Shown: positions 26,194 through 35,647, counted from the first letter of the stretch. The stretch is DNA of 64,000 nt from Dasania sp. GY-MA-18 (GCF_024734385.1 NZ_JANHAP010000004.1:186001-250000); one strand, 5' to 3'. The notes: generated by a model not told the origin, from the letters alone. A program made the numbers and translations.

Positions 26194-26709
26194 ATGAAGC
26201 AATTTGTTATAGGTGGTGCCCGCTCTGGCAAAAGCAGCTTGGCCGAAACCTTAGCCAGCGCTTGCGGTGATAACATTGCCTACATAGCCACCGCCAATGT
26301 CGCGTTTAACGATGGCGAAATGGATGCCCGCATTGCCAAGCATCAACAACAGCGACCCAGCCACTGGCGCACGGTAGAAGCCCCCATAGCGCTAGCTGAT
26401 GCCCTGACTCAATTGCAAAACCACGATGCGGTGATGATAGACTGCCTCACCTTGTGGTTAAGTAATTGTTTACACGAAGGCAACTGGCCGCAACAACGGC
26501 AAGATTTTTTAAAGGCCTTAGAAAATTTTAACGGCGAGCTGATTATCGTCAGTAATGAAGTGGGCATGGGCATAGTGCCTTTAGGTGAACTGTCACGTAG
26601 CTTTGTCGATGAGAGTGGTTTTTTACATCAAGCCGTAGCCGCCCGCTGCGAGCGCGTTATTTTTACCGCCGCCGGTTTACCCTTAGTAATGAAAGGCCCA
26701 GCACTCTAA
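26194..26709 (+). CDS. cobU: Adenosylcobinamide kinase/adenosylcobinamide-phosphate guanylyltransferase
   Basis: This 171-residue bifunctional enzyme phosphorylates adenosylcobinamide and then attaches GMP to form AdoCbi-GDP. The P-loop GGARSGKSS is at residues 7-15, and YIATANVAFNDGEMDARIAKHQQQRP and DCLTLWLSNCL follow the family pattern. It is the first gene of cobU-cobT-cobC-cobS. Repeats occupy the 500 bp upstream, and I found no riboswitch there. Confidence 0.94.
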   Translation: MKQFVIGGARSGKSSLAETLASACGDNIAYIATANVAFNDGEMDARIAKHQQQRPSHWRTVEAPIALADALTQLQNHDAVMIDCLTLWLSNCLHEGNWPQQRQDFLKALENFNGELIIVSNEVGMGIVPLGELSRSFVDESGFLHQAVAARCERVIFTAAGLPLVMKGPAL

Positions 26710-26734
26710 CGGCAACTCAAGCCTAGGAATAAAA

Positions 26735-27769
26735 ATGGATTGGTTTTTACAGCAAGCAAAAGTTCCCTCGGATATACATCGCGCTGCCGCAACTCAGCAC
26801 CAAAGCCAACTCACTAAACCGGCGGGCTCACTAGGGCAATTGGAAACCTTGGCCATTACCCTAGCCAGCCTGCAAGGTAGCCACCACCCACAATTAAAAA
26901 ATATACATATACATATTTTTGCCGCCGATCACGGCATAGCGGCTGAAAATGTCTCGGCCTTTCCGCAGGCGGTGACCGCACAAATGGTGCAAAACTTTTC
27001 CAGCGGTGGCGCTGCTATTGCTGTTATCGCACAAACACTGAACGCCGATTTAGCCATTAGTAATGTAGGCACAGTACAAGCGCTACCCGAATTGCCCAAA
27101 GTATTGGACCAGCGCATAGCCGCAGGCACCGCCAACTTTGCGCACGGCCCCGCCATGCAATCAGCGCAATTATTAGCGGCACTGGAAGTGGGCAGAAACA
27201 GCGTAAGCCGCCAGCAAGACCTGTGGCTGGGTGGTGAAATGGGCATAGCCAACACCAGCTCGGCCACCGCTTTGGCCTGCGCGCTATTACAAGTTAATGC
27301 CCAGCAATTAGTGGGGCCGGGCACCGGCATAGACGCAGCAGCGCAACAACATAAGGCACAAGTGATTAATGCCGCCTTAGCTCTGCATAAAGCCAACAGC
27401 AACAGCCCCTTAAATAATTTACAAAACTTAGGCGGCTTAGAAATTGCCGCCTTAGTGGGCGGCTATATACGCGCCGCGCAACTAGGCGTGCCTGCTTTGG
27501 TAGACGGCTTTATCTGCACCGTAGCCGCCGCCTATGCCATAGCGATTAATCCCAGTGTTAAGCCTTGGCTGCTACTCAGCCATCAATCAGCGGAACCCGG
27601 CCAGCAAGCTTTATTTGAAGGCTTTGCCTACCCGCCCCTAATCAATATGGGCATGCGTTTAGGTGAAGGCAGCGGCGCGGCAGTGTGCCTGCCCCTGCTA
27701 AAACTGGCCTGTGACTTACACAATAATATGGCCACCTTTGCCGACGCTGGCGTGGCCAATAAAGACTAG
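26735..27769 (+). CDS. cobT: Nicotinate-nucleotide--dimethylbenzimidazole phosphoribosyltransferase
   Basis: This 344-residue enzyme activates dimethylbenzimidazole to alpha-ribazole phosphate. Motifs include LTKPAGSLGQLETLA, FAADHGIAAENVSAFPQAVTAQM and GEMGIANTSSATALACALL. The catalytic glutamate region is INMGMRLGEGSGA. It follows cobU after 25 bases with a good ribosome site and ends 2 bases before cobC. Confidence 0.95.
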   Translation: MDWFLQQAKVPSDIHRAAATQHQSQLTKPAGSLGQLETLAITLASLQGSHHPQLKNIHIHIFAADHGIAAENVSAFPQAVTAQMVQNFSSGGAAIAVIAQTLNADLAISNVGTVQALPELPKVLDQRIAAGTANFAHGPAMQSAQLLAALEVGRNSVSRQQDLWLGGEMGIANTSSATALACALLQVNAQQLVGPGTGIDAAAQQHKAQVINAALALHKANSNSPLNNLQNLGGLEIAALVGGYIRAAQLGVPALVDGFICTVAAAYAIAINPSVKPWLLLSHQSAEPGQQALFEGFAYPPLINMGMRLGEGSGAAVCLPLLKLACDLHNNMATFADAGVANKD

Positions 27770-27771
27770 CC

Positions 27772-28413
27772 ATGACCCAAACTTGCGTCACCACTATAGA
27801 TTTATTGCGTCACGGCGAGTGTGAGGGCGGCTTGATTTTTCGCGGCCATACCGACTCGCCTTTAAGCGACTTAGGCTGGCAGCAAATGCAGCAGGCCATA
27901 GCGGCCTACCCCCAGCCAGCAACACACTGGCAACAGATTATTAGCTCACCCTTACAGCGTTGCAGCGCCTTTGCCCTACAGCTTAGCCAAAACCATAACG
28001 CCGCTTTATTACTAAAGCCGGGCTTGCAAGAAATCAGTTTTGGCGACTGGGACGGCTGTTTAACCGAGCAAGTACAGCAACAACAGCCCACAGCCGTGAG
28101 CAACTTTTGGCAAAACCCCGCTAAACATACCCCACCCAATGGCGAGCCATTAACCGCCTTTCAACAACGGGTAGTGCATAGCTGGCAGAAATTAGTGGAA
28201 CAACATCGCGGTGAGCATAGCTTAGTGGTTAGCCACGGCGGGGTGATACGTATAATCCTGGCGCATATCTTACAAATGCCGCTGCGGCCGCTGTCGTATT
28301 TGTCGGTGCCCCATGCCTGCCTTAGCCAGATAAAAATTTTTCAGCAAGCGGGCTCGCCCGACTGGCCGCAATTAATTTTTCATCAACCGCTTGCTCAACA
28401 ACATAATAGTTGA
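27772..28413 (+). CDS. cobC: Alpha-ribazole phosphatase (histidine phosphatase family)
   Basis: This 213-residue protein has the phosphohistidine signature LLRHGECEGG near residue 12 and the second histidine in VVSHGGVIRI. ISFGDWDGC and the usual Arg and Glu complete the active site. In this position it probably removes the phosphate of alpha-ribazole phosphate or adenosylcobalamin phosphate in nucleotide-loop assembly. Phosphoglycerate mutase activity is less likely given its neighbours. Confidence 0.85.
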   Translation: MTQTCVTTIDLLRHGECEGGLIFRGHTDSPLSDLGWQQMQQAIAAYPQPATHWQQIISSPLQRCSAFALQLSQNHNAALLLKPGLQEISFGDWDGCLTEQVQQQQPTAVSNFWQNPAKHTPPNGEPLTAFQQRVVHSWQKLVEQHRGEHSLVVSHGGVIRIILAHILQMPLRPLSYLSVPHACLSQIKIFQQAGSPDWPQLIFHQPLAQQHNS

Positions 28414-28421
28414 AAAACCCC

Positions 28422-29168
28422 ATGCCTAAATTATCACTGCGCCCACTAATTACCGCCTTTATGTTTTTAACCCGGCTACCCATGCCGGTGTTAAAAGATT
28501 TTCAGCCGCAGGATTCTGGCCGTGCCTTAGCCTATTTTCCGGTAGTGGGTTTAGCCATAGGCTTGCTGATGCTATTAATCGCGCAGCTTATCCCTATGCC
28601 GCCCCTAGTATTAGCGGCGGTGCTGTTAACGTTTTGGGTTTTTATTACTGGTGGTTTGCATATAGATGGCTTGGCCGACAGCGCCGATGGTTGGCTGGGT
28701 GGCACCGGCGACAAAGAGCGCAGCCTGGAAATCATGAAAGACCCACGCTGCGGCAGTGCCGCGCTAATGGCGGTAGGCTGCCTACTCATCATTAAATTTT
28801 CCGCCCTAGCCAGTTTGCTAGAGCAAGGCCAGCTTGTCGCACTACTACTGGCACCACTGATAGGCCGCTGCGTGCCGTTGATTTTATTTTTAACTACACC
28901 CTATGTACGCAAAGATGGCCTAGCGCAGCACTTTATTACTTACTCTTCAAAACCAGCTATCGCTGCGGTGCTGCTTGCTATGTTATTACTGTGCTTTATT
29001 AGTTTAAGCCTAACTACGGCGCTGATTGTGTTAAGCAGCTGCGCTATTGTTTTGCTAGGTTTACGCTATTTAATGATGGATAGACTGCAGGGCAATACCG
29101 GCGACACCACCGGTGCCGCGGTAGAAATTATTGAAGCCACCGTACTAATGGCCTTGTGTATTAGTTAA
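28422..29168 (+). CDS. cobS: Adenosylcobinamide-GDP ribazoletransferase (cobalamin synthase)
   Basis: This 248-residue integral membrane enzyme joins AdoCbi-GDP and alpha-ribazole. Motifs are FMFLTRLPMP, GGLHIDGLADSADGWLGG and MKDPRCGSAALMAV. The metal-binding acidic cluster DGLADSADG is intact. There are about six hydrophobic helices. The ATG at 28422 follows the cobC stop. A TTG at 28410 overlapping that stop is an alternative start. The 3' end overlaps the convergent stress-protein gene by 8 bases. Confidence 0.93.
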   Translation: MPKLSLRPLITAFMFLTRLPMPVLKDFQPQDSGRALAYFPVVGLAIGLLMLLIAQLIPMPPLVLAAVLLTFWVFITGGLHIDGLADSADGWLGGTGDKERSLEIMKDPRCGSAALMAVGCLLIIKFSALASLLEQGQLVALLLAPLIGRCVPLILFLTTPYVRKDGLAQHFITYSSKPAIAAVLLAMLLLCFISLSLTTALIVLSSCAIVLLGLRYLMMDRLQGNTGDTTGAAVEIIEATVLMALCIS

Positions 29169-30042
29169 TTGTGAGCACATCTTGAAACTGTAGATTATTC
29201 AACACTCGCTCTGAGGTATGGCCACGTATACTGTCCATCACCCCTTTTCTGGCCATAGTGCCTATCACCACAACATCGGCCGCTATGGCGGCAGCAGTCT
29301 CGGCGATAACTGATTCAGGCGAGCCTTTTTTGACATGCACATTGGCGGTATCCACACCGGCCTCACGCACTAGCTCACCTCTATCGGGATAATGCATGGA
29401 GTCTTGATAGGCATTAACCACATGAAACTCTGCTTTATATTGCTTAGCCATTTGTTTACCTACGGCCAGTATGCGACGGTTTAAAATTTTATGCTGTTCA
29501 TCTGTAGCTTGCATATTTACGGCTGCCAATATACTTTCGCGCCTGCCCGAAGCGCCGCCGCGCACTAGCATTACGGGCCGCTTAGCCTGTCGCAATAACT
29601 GCCATTTAGAGTCTGCTAAAAAAATATTGCGCGACACATTGCTGTGATCCGTCATTACAATTAAATCAGCCTTAATACGTTTGGCGGCATCTAACATACC
29701 CTGTTGCCATTGCTCAGCCCAGTACAATTCCGTTTCGCAGTGTAGGCCTTGCGCCTCCACCGATTGCACTAGTTTATTTAACGAGGCTAAGGAGGGGTAA
29801 ATATTGTCATTAGCCGGATTAATTTTGCTGGCATTAACATCTACCGCAATAAATAAATGCAGGCGTGGTTTTTTATTGCGCAGGCTAGCATTGACTATCA
29901 CCCGCTCTAACGCAGGGTGAAAATTTCGGCTGGGGTCAACCGCCACTAATATCACTTCACTTACTTTTACGGCGGTATTTATCACTGCGCTAGCCATAGG
30001 GGCATTGTCTATCACTGTAGTATCCATAACTTTTCCATCCAT
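29161..30042 (-). CDS. Tandem UspA-type universal stress protein (UspE-like)
   Basis: This protein of about 293 residues has two UspA domains. The first is residues about 30-155, VILVAVDPSR to MTDHSNVSRNIFLADSKWQLLRQAKRPVMLV. The second, about 160-290, has VVVIGTMARKGVMDSIRGHTSERVL with the G-2x-G-9x-G(S/T) nucleotide pattern, and VLTIN at the end. UspE-like proteins are stress-associated and cytosolic. It is convergent with cobS and inside the cobalamin locus, with no clear link to it. Starts at 30042 (ATG after a GTG) or 30027 (ATG with a nearer GGA) are both possible. Confidence 0.85.
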   Translation of the reverse strand: MDGKVMDTTVIDNAPMASAVINTAVKVSEVILVAVDPSRNFHPALERVIVNASLRNKKPRLHLFIAVDVNASKINPANDNIYPSLASLNKLVQSVEAQGLHCETELYWAEQWQQGMLDAAKRIKADLIVMTDHSNVSRNIFLADSKWQLLRQAKRPVMLVRGGASGRRESILAAVNMQATDEQHKILNRRILAVGKQMAKQYKAEFHVVNAYQDSMHYPDRGELVREAGVDTANVHVKKGSPESVIAETAAAIAADVVVIGTMARKGVMDSIRGHTSERVLNNLQFQDVLTIN

Positions 30043-30136
30043 CACTGCTTAGGTTCATAGGCAAAGCTTTTAGTAAGCCTGCCAATTAATTTCTGCAGTG
30101 ATAATAAGAAAGTTTTATGTCAGTTTTATGAATACA

Positions 30137-31456
30137 CTAGCCAACGGGCTTAAATAAGCGCGCAATCGCCGTGGGGTTAGAGGGGAAAAATAAATGCAGG
30201 TAACTGGCAGTTAAACTGCCCTCTCTATAAATCGCCTCACCCGGTGCTGGGTGGTTAGCACGGCGGCCAAAGCTCATAGCCTCAGGGGTGCCCTGGCTGG
30301 CCGAACGATGATGCGCGTGGCCGCGCAACTCACCTTCTGGCAAAGCGGCCGTTTGCATACCCTGGCAACCGCCTCTTGCTTTCATTACGCCCTGCCCTGC
30401 CAACAAACCCGCCATGTTATAGCTTTCGCCCGCCAAGGTTTGTAAAGACTGCAACACATACAGCAGGCCACCGCATTCGGCTAAGATAGGTTTATGCTGG
30501 CGGTGAAAATCATTAACAGACTGCAATAAGCTATGATTATCCGCTAAAGTTTGCGCGTGCAACTCGGGATAGCCGCCGGGCAACCACAGCGCATCAGCGG
30601 CAGGTATGACGCTATCACTCAGCGGCGAGAAATAACGCAACTCAGCACCCATATCGATGAGCAACTGTATATTGGCTTGGTAGATAAAACTAAACGCCAC
30701 ATCTTTTGCTACTGCTATGCGCAGGTTTTTAAGTAAGGCTGGTAACGGTGCTAGTGGCTGCTCAAAAAAAGTAACCGGCGCTAAGCCCGCAATAAAATCT
30801 GCTATGCCTGTTGCGACTAACACATCGGCGCCAGCCTCTAATAAGCCTTCAAGCTCGGTGTTTATTTCCTGCGCCTGCACTAAGCCCAAATGCCTTTCCG
30901 GTAGTTTTATCTGCTCGCTGTTAGCCAGGCAAGCCACTAAAGGTAAGTCATTCGGCAAGGTTTGCTCAATTAATTCTCTGTGGCGGTTAGAGGCACAGTG
31001 ATTGGCCATTAAGCCCACTACCTGTACATCGTCGCGGTAATTGGCCAAGCCCATAGCCAGCACCGCAGCGGTTTGTGCTTTGGCTTTAACATCCATTACT
31101 ATCACCATGGGTATATTAAAGCGTGCTGCCAAATCGGCACTGCTGGGCTGGCCATCAAACATGCCCATGGCCCCTTCAATAATAATTAAATCGGCAGTTT
31201 GTGCTGCCAAAAATAATTGCTGCTGACACCAGTCCTCCCCCGCCATCCACATATCCAGTTGTACTACCGGTTGCCTTGAGGCTAGCTGTAATATTTGTGG
31301 ATCTAGATAATCGGGGCCGGTTTTAAATACGCGTACTCTTTTGCCTTGGCGGCTTAATAAACGTGCCAAGGCTGCAGTGATAGTCGTCTTACCCTCGCCC
31401 GAAGCGGGTGCGGTAATAAACAGGGCGGGGCATAGTGCACTTGCTGGCGATAACAT
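30137..31456 (-). CDS. cobB: Cobyrinate a,c-diamide synthase
   Basis: This 439-residue enzyme has an N-terminal dethiobiotin-synthetase-like ATPase (FITAPASGEGKTTITAALARLL, residues about 13-34; DYLDPQ; IIEGAMGMFDG) and a C-terminal glutamine amidotransferase domain with the nucleophile region ILAECGGLLYVL. It amidates the a and c side chains of cobyrinate, or hydrogenobyrinate in the aerobic route. I chose the ATG at 31456, 7 bases after the cobO stop, because the longer frame reads through cobO. It is the last gene of the reverse-strand cobalamin run. Confidence 0.9.
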   Translation of the reverse strand: MLSPASALCPALFITAPASGEGKTTITAALARLLSRQGKRVRVFKTGPDYLDPQILQLASRQPVVQLDMWMAGEDWCQQQLFLAAQTADLIIIEGAMGMFDGQPSSADLAARFNIPMVIVMDVKAKAQTAAVLAMGLANYRDDVQVVGLMANHCASNRHRELIEQTLPNDLPLVACLANSEQIKLPERHLGLVQAQEINTELEGLLEAGADVLVATGIADFIAGLAPVTFFEQPLAPLPALLKNLRIAVAKDVAFSFIYQANIQLLIDMGAELRYFSPLSDSVIPAADALWLPGGYPELHAQTLADNHSLLQSVNDFHRQHKPILAECGGLLYVLQSLQTLAGESYNMAGLLAGQGVMKARGGCQGMQTAALPEGELRGHAHHRSASQGTPEAMSFGRRANHPAPGEAIYREGSLTASYLHLFFPSNPTAIARLFKPVG

Positions 31457-31463
31457 AAGGGCT

Positions 31464-32072
31464 TTAGTAATCCACACCCTGACGCGCTTTGATACCTGCC
31501 TTGAAAGCGTGTTTGATTTCTTTAACTTCCGATACGGTATCCATTGCCTCTTGCAATTTAGCACCGCCACCGCGGCCACTTACTACCACGCTCTGTTCTA
31601 CCGGGCGGTTTTTAATGGCGTTAATCACCATATCCTCGTCCAAGTATTTATAGGCGATCATATAGGTAAGCTCATCTAACACCACTAAATCGTAGCTGGG
31701 GTCTTTTAACATGGGCTCTACTACCGCCCAGGTTTTTTCTGCAGCTTCTATATCGGCGGTTCTGTCTTGGGTATTCCAAGTAAAGCCGGTGCCCATTTGG
31801 TAAAAATCCACTTGCGGGCAGTGTTCTTTTAAATACATTTCTTCGCCGGACAGCTGCTGGCCTTTGATAAATTGCACCACACCAATTTTATGGCCATAAC
31901 CCAGGGCGCGCATAATCATGCCAAAAGAGGAGCTGGATTTACCCTTGCCATTACCGGTTAATAAAATGGCAACACCACGCTCTGTAGAGGCCTGCTCTAT
32001 ACGGGCATCGACTTTTTCTTTTTGCTTTTCCATAGAGGCTTTGTGTTTTTGGTTTTTCTTGTCGTCACTCAT
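31464..32072 (-). CDS. cobO: Corrinoid adenosyltransferase (CobO/BtuR type)
   Basis: This 202-residue protein is a BtuR/CobO-type enzyme that adenosylates cob(I)alamin or related corrinoids with ATP. The P-loop-like GNGKGKSSSSFGMIMRALGYG and the downstream VVLDELTYMI and VVSGRGG motifs are diagnostic. The ATG at 32072 follows an AGGAGAAAAAT ribosome site, and an upstream in-frame start would run into repeat sequence. It is immediately followed by cobB. The GIY-YIG gene and palindromic repeats separate it from cobQ. Confidence 0.92.
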   Translation of the reverse strand: MSDDKKNQKHKASMEKQKEKVDARIEQASTERGVAILLTGNGKGKSSSSFGMIMRALGYGHKIGVVQFIKGQQLSGEEMYLKEHCPQVDFYQMGTGFTWNTQDRTADIEAAEKTWAVVEPMLKDPSYDLVVLDELTYMIAYKYLDEDMVINAIKNRPVEQSVVVSGRGGGAKLQEAMDTVSEVKEIKHAFKAGIKARQGVDY

Positions 32073-32164
32073 ATTTTTCTCCTGTTGTACTGTTATGGAT
32101 ACCGGCGTGCCCCAGGGCACCCTCTCTTTCTGTGCAATTCACCTTGCACCCCAGTGTGGCATGC

Positions 32165-32193
32165 TGTCATGCCGGGCCACGACCCGGCATCCA
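32165..32193. repeat. Palindromic 29-bp direct repeat, left of GIY-YIG gene
   Basis: The copy contains the palindrome ATGCCGGG, CCACGA, CCCGGCAT followed by CCA. An identical 29-bp copy in the same orientation lies at 32564-32592. The pair brackets the GIY-YIG gene. Confidence 0.9.
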
Positions 32194-32196
32194 CCA

Positions 32197-32490
32197 TCAC
32201 TCTATAATTTCATACCAAAGATCATTCCACTCTGGATTATTTTTTTCTATTAACTCTATCTTCCAACTGCGACGCCAATTCTTTAATTGTTTCTCTCTAG
32301 CTATCGCAGCGGTAATGCAATCCGTCAGTTCAAAATACACCAGCTTATGCACTTGGTATTTTTTAGTAAAGCCATCCGCCTCATTATTGCGGTGTTGCAA
32401 AATGCGCTGTATTAAGTGACCGGTTACACCTATATATAAAGTACCATTCCTTTTGCTGGCCAGTATGTAAACTGCTGCTTGCTTAGCCAT
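32197..32490 (-). CDS. Small GIY-YIG nuclease domain protein
   Basis: This protein of about 97 residues is a single GIY-YIG domain (VYILASKRNGTLYIGVT, then IQRILQHRN with its Arg, and a late Glu in REKQLKNWRR), similar to the UPF0213/YhbQ group. The start at 32490 has an AAGGAG ribosome site 5-10 bases upstream. It is inserted between cobQ and cobO in an otherwise dense operon and bracketed by identical 29-bp palindromic repeats. This suggests it moved there as a unit or acts on such palindromes. DNA substrates of this group are not well defined. Confidence 0.85.
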   Translation of the reverse strand: MAKQAAVYILASKRNGTLYIGVTGHLIQRILQHRNNEADGFTKKYQVHKLVYFELTDCITAAIAREKQLKNWRRSWKIELIEKNNPEWNDLWYEIIE

Positions 32491-32528
32491 CCTTGGCTCC
32501 TTGCTATTTCTATTCATGTGCTCTGTAT

Positions 32529-32592
32529 GGATACCGGCATACGCCGGTATGACGTAGCGTCAGTGTCATGCCGGGCCACGACCCGGCATCCA
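32529..32592. repeat. Two adjacent palindromic repeats right of GIY-YIG gene
   Basis: The first palindrome (32531-32550) is ATACCGGC, ATAC, GCCGGTAT. The second (32564-32592) is the exact partner of the 29-bp repeat at 32165. Both are of the short REP-like type seen also at 26091. Confidence 0.88.
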
Positions 32593-32600
32593 TTCCTTTT

Positions 32601-32631
32601 CTAGAGACTAACCACTAGCAACTAGAGACTG
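32601..32631. repeat. CTAG-type heptamer repeat after cobQ
   Basis: In the cobQ coding direction the sequence at and beyond its stop codon reads AGTCTCTAGTTGCTAG, then TTAGTCTCTAG. This is nearly the same as the sequence after algR, with an identical overall spacing of the TCTCTAG units. Confidence 0.75.
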
Positions 32632-34091
32632 TATCCCAAGCCCTTATACAACTTATCCCAATCCATACTCTCATCTACCGCATCGGCTAAGCGATTTATT
32701 TCTCGCTCTTTTAAGGCGGCATAATCAAACTGTTCAACCTGCGCTAAACCCGCCCATTGCAATAAATCCTGCAGTGCAGCCTCGCTATCAAACAGGCCAT
32801 GTAAATAAGTGCCCAGCACTTGTTCAGTGCGCACGCCCTCGGGGCGGCCATTTATGCTTAGCATGGGTTCACCGGTCAGCTTGCTAACCCCTGCATGAAT
32901 TTCGTAACCCTGCACTTGGGCACCGGTCCATAGTTTCGCCTGCACATTCACCAACTGTTTTTCAGGGTATAAGCGAGTGCTAACAGCTAAATAATCAAAG
33001 CCCTGCACTGAATCTATATTGCCTTCTATACCGTCGGGGTCTTCTATGGTTTTACCCAGCATTTGAAAACCGCCGCATATGCCTATGACCTTGCCACCGT
33101 AGCGCAGGTGTTTTTGTAAGGCCTGCTCCCAGCCGTTATCCCGCAGCCATTGCAAATCGGCGCATACGCTTTTTGAACCGGGCAGCACAATTAAATCGGC
33201 AGCGGGTATGTTTTGATTCGGCCCTATAAACTCAAATTCAACCTGCGGGTGCAAGCGCAGGGCGTCAAAGTCGGTGTGATTACTAATACGTGGCAGGGCG
33301 GGTACGATGACCTTAATGCTATTGTCTAACTCGGCTGGCATATTGGCCGTAAGCGCATCTTCGGCCTCTAAATGAAAACCCTGCAGGTAAGGCACCACCG
33401 CCAACACCGGCTTGCCGGTGCGCTGCTCTAACCAATCCAAGCCCGATTGTAATAAAGCGATATCGCCGCGAAAGCGATTAATCACAAAGCCCACCACGCG
33501 CTGCTGTTCGGACTCGCTTAATAATTCCAAAGTGCCTACTAGGTGAGCAAACACACCGCCTTTATCGATATCGGCAATAATAATAACGGGGCAATCTACC
33601 GCTTCGGCAAAACCCATATTGGCTATATCTCTATCGCGCAAATTTATTTCGGCGGGGCTGCCGGCACCTTCAACCACTATCAACTCATACGCTTTACTGA
33701 GGCGCAGATGCGATTCTAATACTGCCGCCATCGCCGTAGTTTTATAGTGATGATATTGCTGGGCCTGCATTTGTGATATGGCTTTGCCGTGGATAATGAC
33801 TTGCGCGCCTATATCGGTAGTGGGTTTTAATAATACCGGGTTCAAGTCGGTATGGGGTGCCACCCCTGCCGCCTGCGCCTGCACCGCTTGCGCGCGGCCT
33901 ATTTCGCCACCATCTTCGGTAACGGCAGAATTTAAGGCCATGTTTTGCGGTTTAAAAGGCGCAACTTTTTTGCCGCGGCGTTTAAAAATACGGCATAGTG
34001 CTGCCACCATTACGCTCTTGCCAGCATCAGAGGTAGTACCTTGCACCATTAAAGTGTTGGCGGCCCTAAAAGACTTTTTAGTTGCGCTCAT
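32622..34091 (-). CDS. cobQ: Cobyric acid synthase
   Basis: This 489-residue enzyme amidates side chains b, d, e and g of adenosylcobyrinate diamide. An N-terminal ATPase part has [20 protein letters not shown] and [11 protein letters not shown]. The C-terminal class I amidotransferase part has [11 protein letters not shown] with the nucleophilic cysteine and [10 protein letters not shown] near the end. I chose the ATG at 34091, which overlaps the bluB stop by 14 bases, over an upstream in-frame start inside bluB. Its stop codon lies within the heptamer repeat region. Confidence 0.94.
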   Translation of the reverse strand: MSATKKSFRAANTLMVQGTTSDAGKSVMVAALCRIFKRRGKKVAPFKPQNMALNSAVTEDGGEIGRAQAVQAQAAGVAPHTDLNPVLLKPTTDIGAQVIIHGKAISQMQAQQYHHYKTTAMAAVLESHLRLSKAYELIVVEGAGSPAEINLRDRDIANMGFAEAVDCPVIIIADIDKGGVFAHLVGTLELLSESEQQRVVGFVINRFRGDIALLQSGLDWLEQRTGKPVLAVVPYLQGFHLEAEDALTANMPAELDNSIKVIVPALPRISNHTDFDALRLHPQVEFEFIGPNQNIPAADLIVLPGSKSVCADLQWLRDNGWEQALQKHLRYGGKVIGICGGFQMLGKTIEDPDGIEGNIDSVQGFDYLAVSTRLYPEKQLVNVQAKLWTGAQVQGYEIHAGVSKLTGEPMLSINGRPEGVRTEQVLGTYLHGLFDSEAALQDLLQWAGLAQVEQFDYAALKEREINRLADAVDESMDWDKLYKGLGYSL

Positions 34092-34773
34092 TGTCACCCC
34101 ACTGCTGTTGCGCCTGCTGCGCTTTTTGCTCATCCCAACCGTTGTTCATAATATAGTGATTGAGATCGCCGCGCTGTGCCCACTGCTCTTGTTGCAACAT
34201 GGGCTGCTGATAAAACTCATCAACAGGACCTATGCATAAGATGGCTATGGCGGTGGCTTGCTCTGGTATTTGCAATAACTCGCTTACTTGCTGCGGCTCA
34301 AATAATGACACCCACCCCAAGCCTATGCCCTCGGCTCTGGCAGCCAGCCACATATTTTGTATAGCGCAGGCCGCCGAAGCCACATCCATTTCGGGTAGGG
34401 TTCTTCTGCCAAACACATGTTGCTCGCGTTTATCCATTAAGGTGACAACCACCACCTCGGAGCAATCTAATATGCCCTGCACTTTTAATTGTAAAAACGC
34501 CTGCTTCTTTTCACCTAATTGCTCAGCGGTGGTTAGGGTTTCCTGCTGTACTAGCTGATGCAATTGCTGACGCAGCTCTGGCTTTTGCACCCGTATAAAA
34601 CGCCAGGGCTGCATAAAGCCCACACTGGGGGCCGCATGGGCCACGGTAAACAGGCGCTGCATTATGGCTTCGTCCATTGGTTGGCCATTAAAGTGGCGCA
34701 TATCGCGGCGCTCAAAAATAGCTTTGTATACCGACTCGCGCATGGCCTCGGTAAAGGCTAAGGGCTGGCTCAT
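34078..34773 (-). CDS. bluB: 5,6-Dimethylbenzimidazole synthase BluB
   Basis: This 231-residue nitroreductase-fold flavoprotein uses O2 to break reduced FMN into dimethylbenzimidazole, the lower ligand of B12. Motifs are [30 protein letters not shown] and [10 protein letters not shown]. Its product is the substrate of CobT, encoded on the opposite strand in the same locus. Its presence implies aerobic growth and true cobalamin as the product. It overlaps cobQ and is 1 base from the preceding btuF. Confidence 0.92.
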   Translation of the reverse strand: MSQPLAFTEAMRESVYKAIFERRDMRHFNGQPMDEAIMQRLFTVAHAAPSVGFMQPWRFIRVQKPELRQQLHQLVQQETLTTAEQLGEKKQAFLQLKVQGILDCSEVVVVTLMDKREQHVFGRRTLPEMDVASAACAIQNMWLAARAEGIGLGWVSLFEPQQVSELLQIPEQATAIAILCIGPVDEFYQQPMLQQEQWAQRGDLNHYIMNNGWDEQKAQQAQQQWGDNERN

Positions 34774-34774
34774 C

Positions 34775-35647
34775 TTATTGATAAACCTCTCTGGCCAACT
34801 CTAACTTTTGGCACATTATTTCTGCACCTTGCAAAATTCTAGGGGTATGGCGCTGCAAAATATCGGGGGGGATAAAATATAATTGTTTGTTAACTACGGC
34901 TTGTAACTGCGGCCATTCCAACCAAACATCTAACCACTCGGGGCGCTCTACCCCCATGCCGCTGGCAATAATGACTTGCGGGTTGGCATGCAATACTGAT
35001 TCTACACTGAGCTTAGGTGCCAAGGCTGGCTCATCGGCAAAAACATTATGGCCGCCACATAGCGATATCACATCACTGAGTAAGCTGTCGCCATTTAGCG
35101 TTTGTAAGGGTTCATTCCACACTTGGTAAAAAACGCTAACTGGATTTTTGTGCTGGTACTGCTGTCGCAGGGCGCTGAGTTTTTCGTTAAAGTGTTTAGC
35201 CGCCGCGCCGGAGTCTTGTTCACCCAACAGCAGCCCAACTTTACGCAAAGATTCCCCTACCGACTCCAATGTTTGAGGTTCACCCCAATACACTTTAATA
35301 CCTAGCTCTTCGATTTTTTTGATGCGTTCGGCGCCATTGCCCGAGTGCCAAGCCAATATTAAGTCGGGCTGCAAACGCAAAATCGCTTCAGCGCTAAAGT
35401 TTTTGTAATTACCTACCCTAGGTACTTTTTTAGCGGCCTCAGGATAATCACTGTAACTCACCGCCCCCACTAATTTATCGCCTGCACCCACCGCATAAAC
35501 CAGCTCGACTATATGCGGCGCCAAGGCCACTACCCGGCTGGCGGGTTTGTCTAGCTGTATAACTTGGCCGCTGTCATCGGTGACTTGTATGGCTAGAGCA
35601 GGCACTAGGTTAAACAAACCTATACATAAGACTAATAATTTCATCAT
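34775..35647 (-). CDS. btuF: Cobalamin-binding periplasmic protein of ABC importer (BtuF-like)
   Basis: This 290-residue protein starts with a short signal peptide (MMKLLVLCIGLFNLVPALA) followed by a class III substrate-binding fold: ASRVVALAPHIVELVYAVGAGDKLVGAV, YSDYPEAAKKVPRVGNYKNF and PDLILAW. This is typical of BtuF. It would pass corrinoid to the BtuC-BtuD importer encoded nearby. The start (35647, or 35644) overlaps the stop of cobD, so the genes are coupled. Confidence 0.88.
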   Translation of the reverse strand: MMKLLVLCIGLFNLVPALAIQVTDDSGQVIQLDKPASRVVALAPHIVELVYAVGAGDKLVGAVSYSDYPEAAKKVPRVGNYKNFSAEAILRLQPDLILAWHSGNGAERIKKIEELGIKVYWGEPQTLESVGESLRKVGLLLGEQDSGAAAKHFNEKLSALRQQYQHKNPVSVFYQVWNEPLQTLNGDSLLSDVISLCGGHNVFADEPALAPKLSVESVLHANPQVIIASGMGVERPEWLDVWLEWPQLQAVVNKQLYFIPPDILQRHTPRILQGAEIMCQKLELAREVYQ

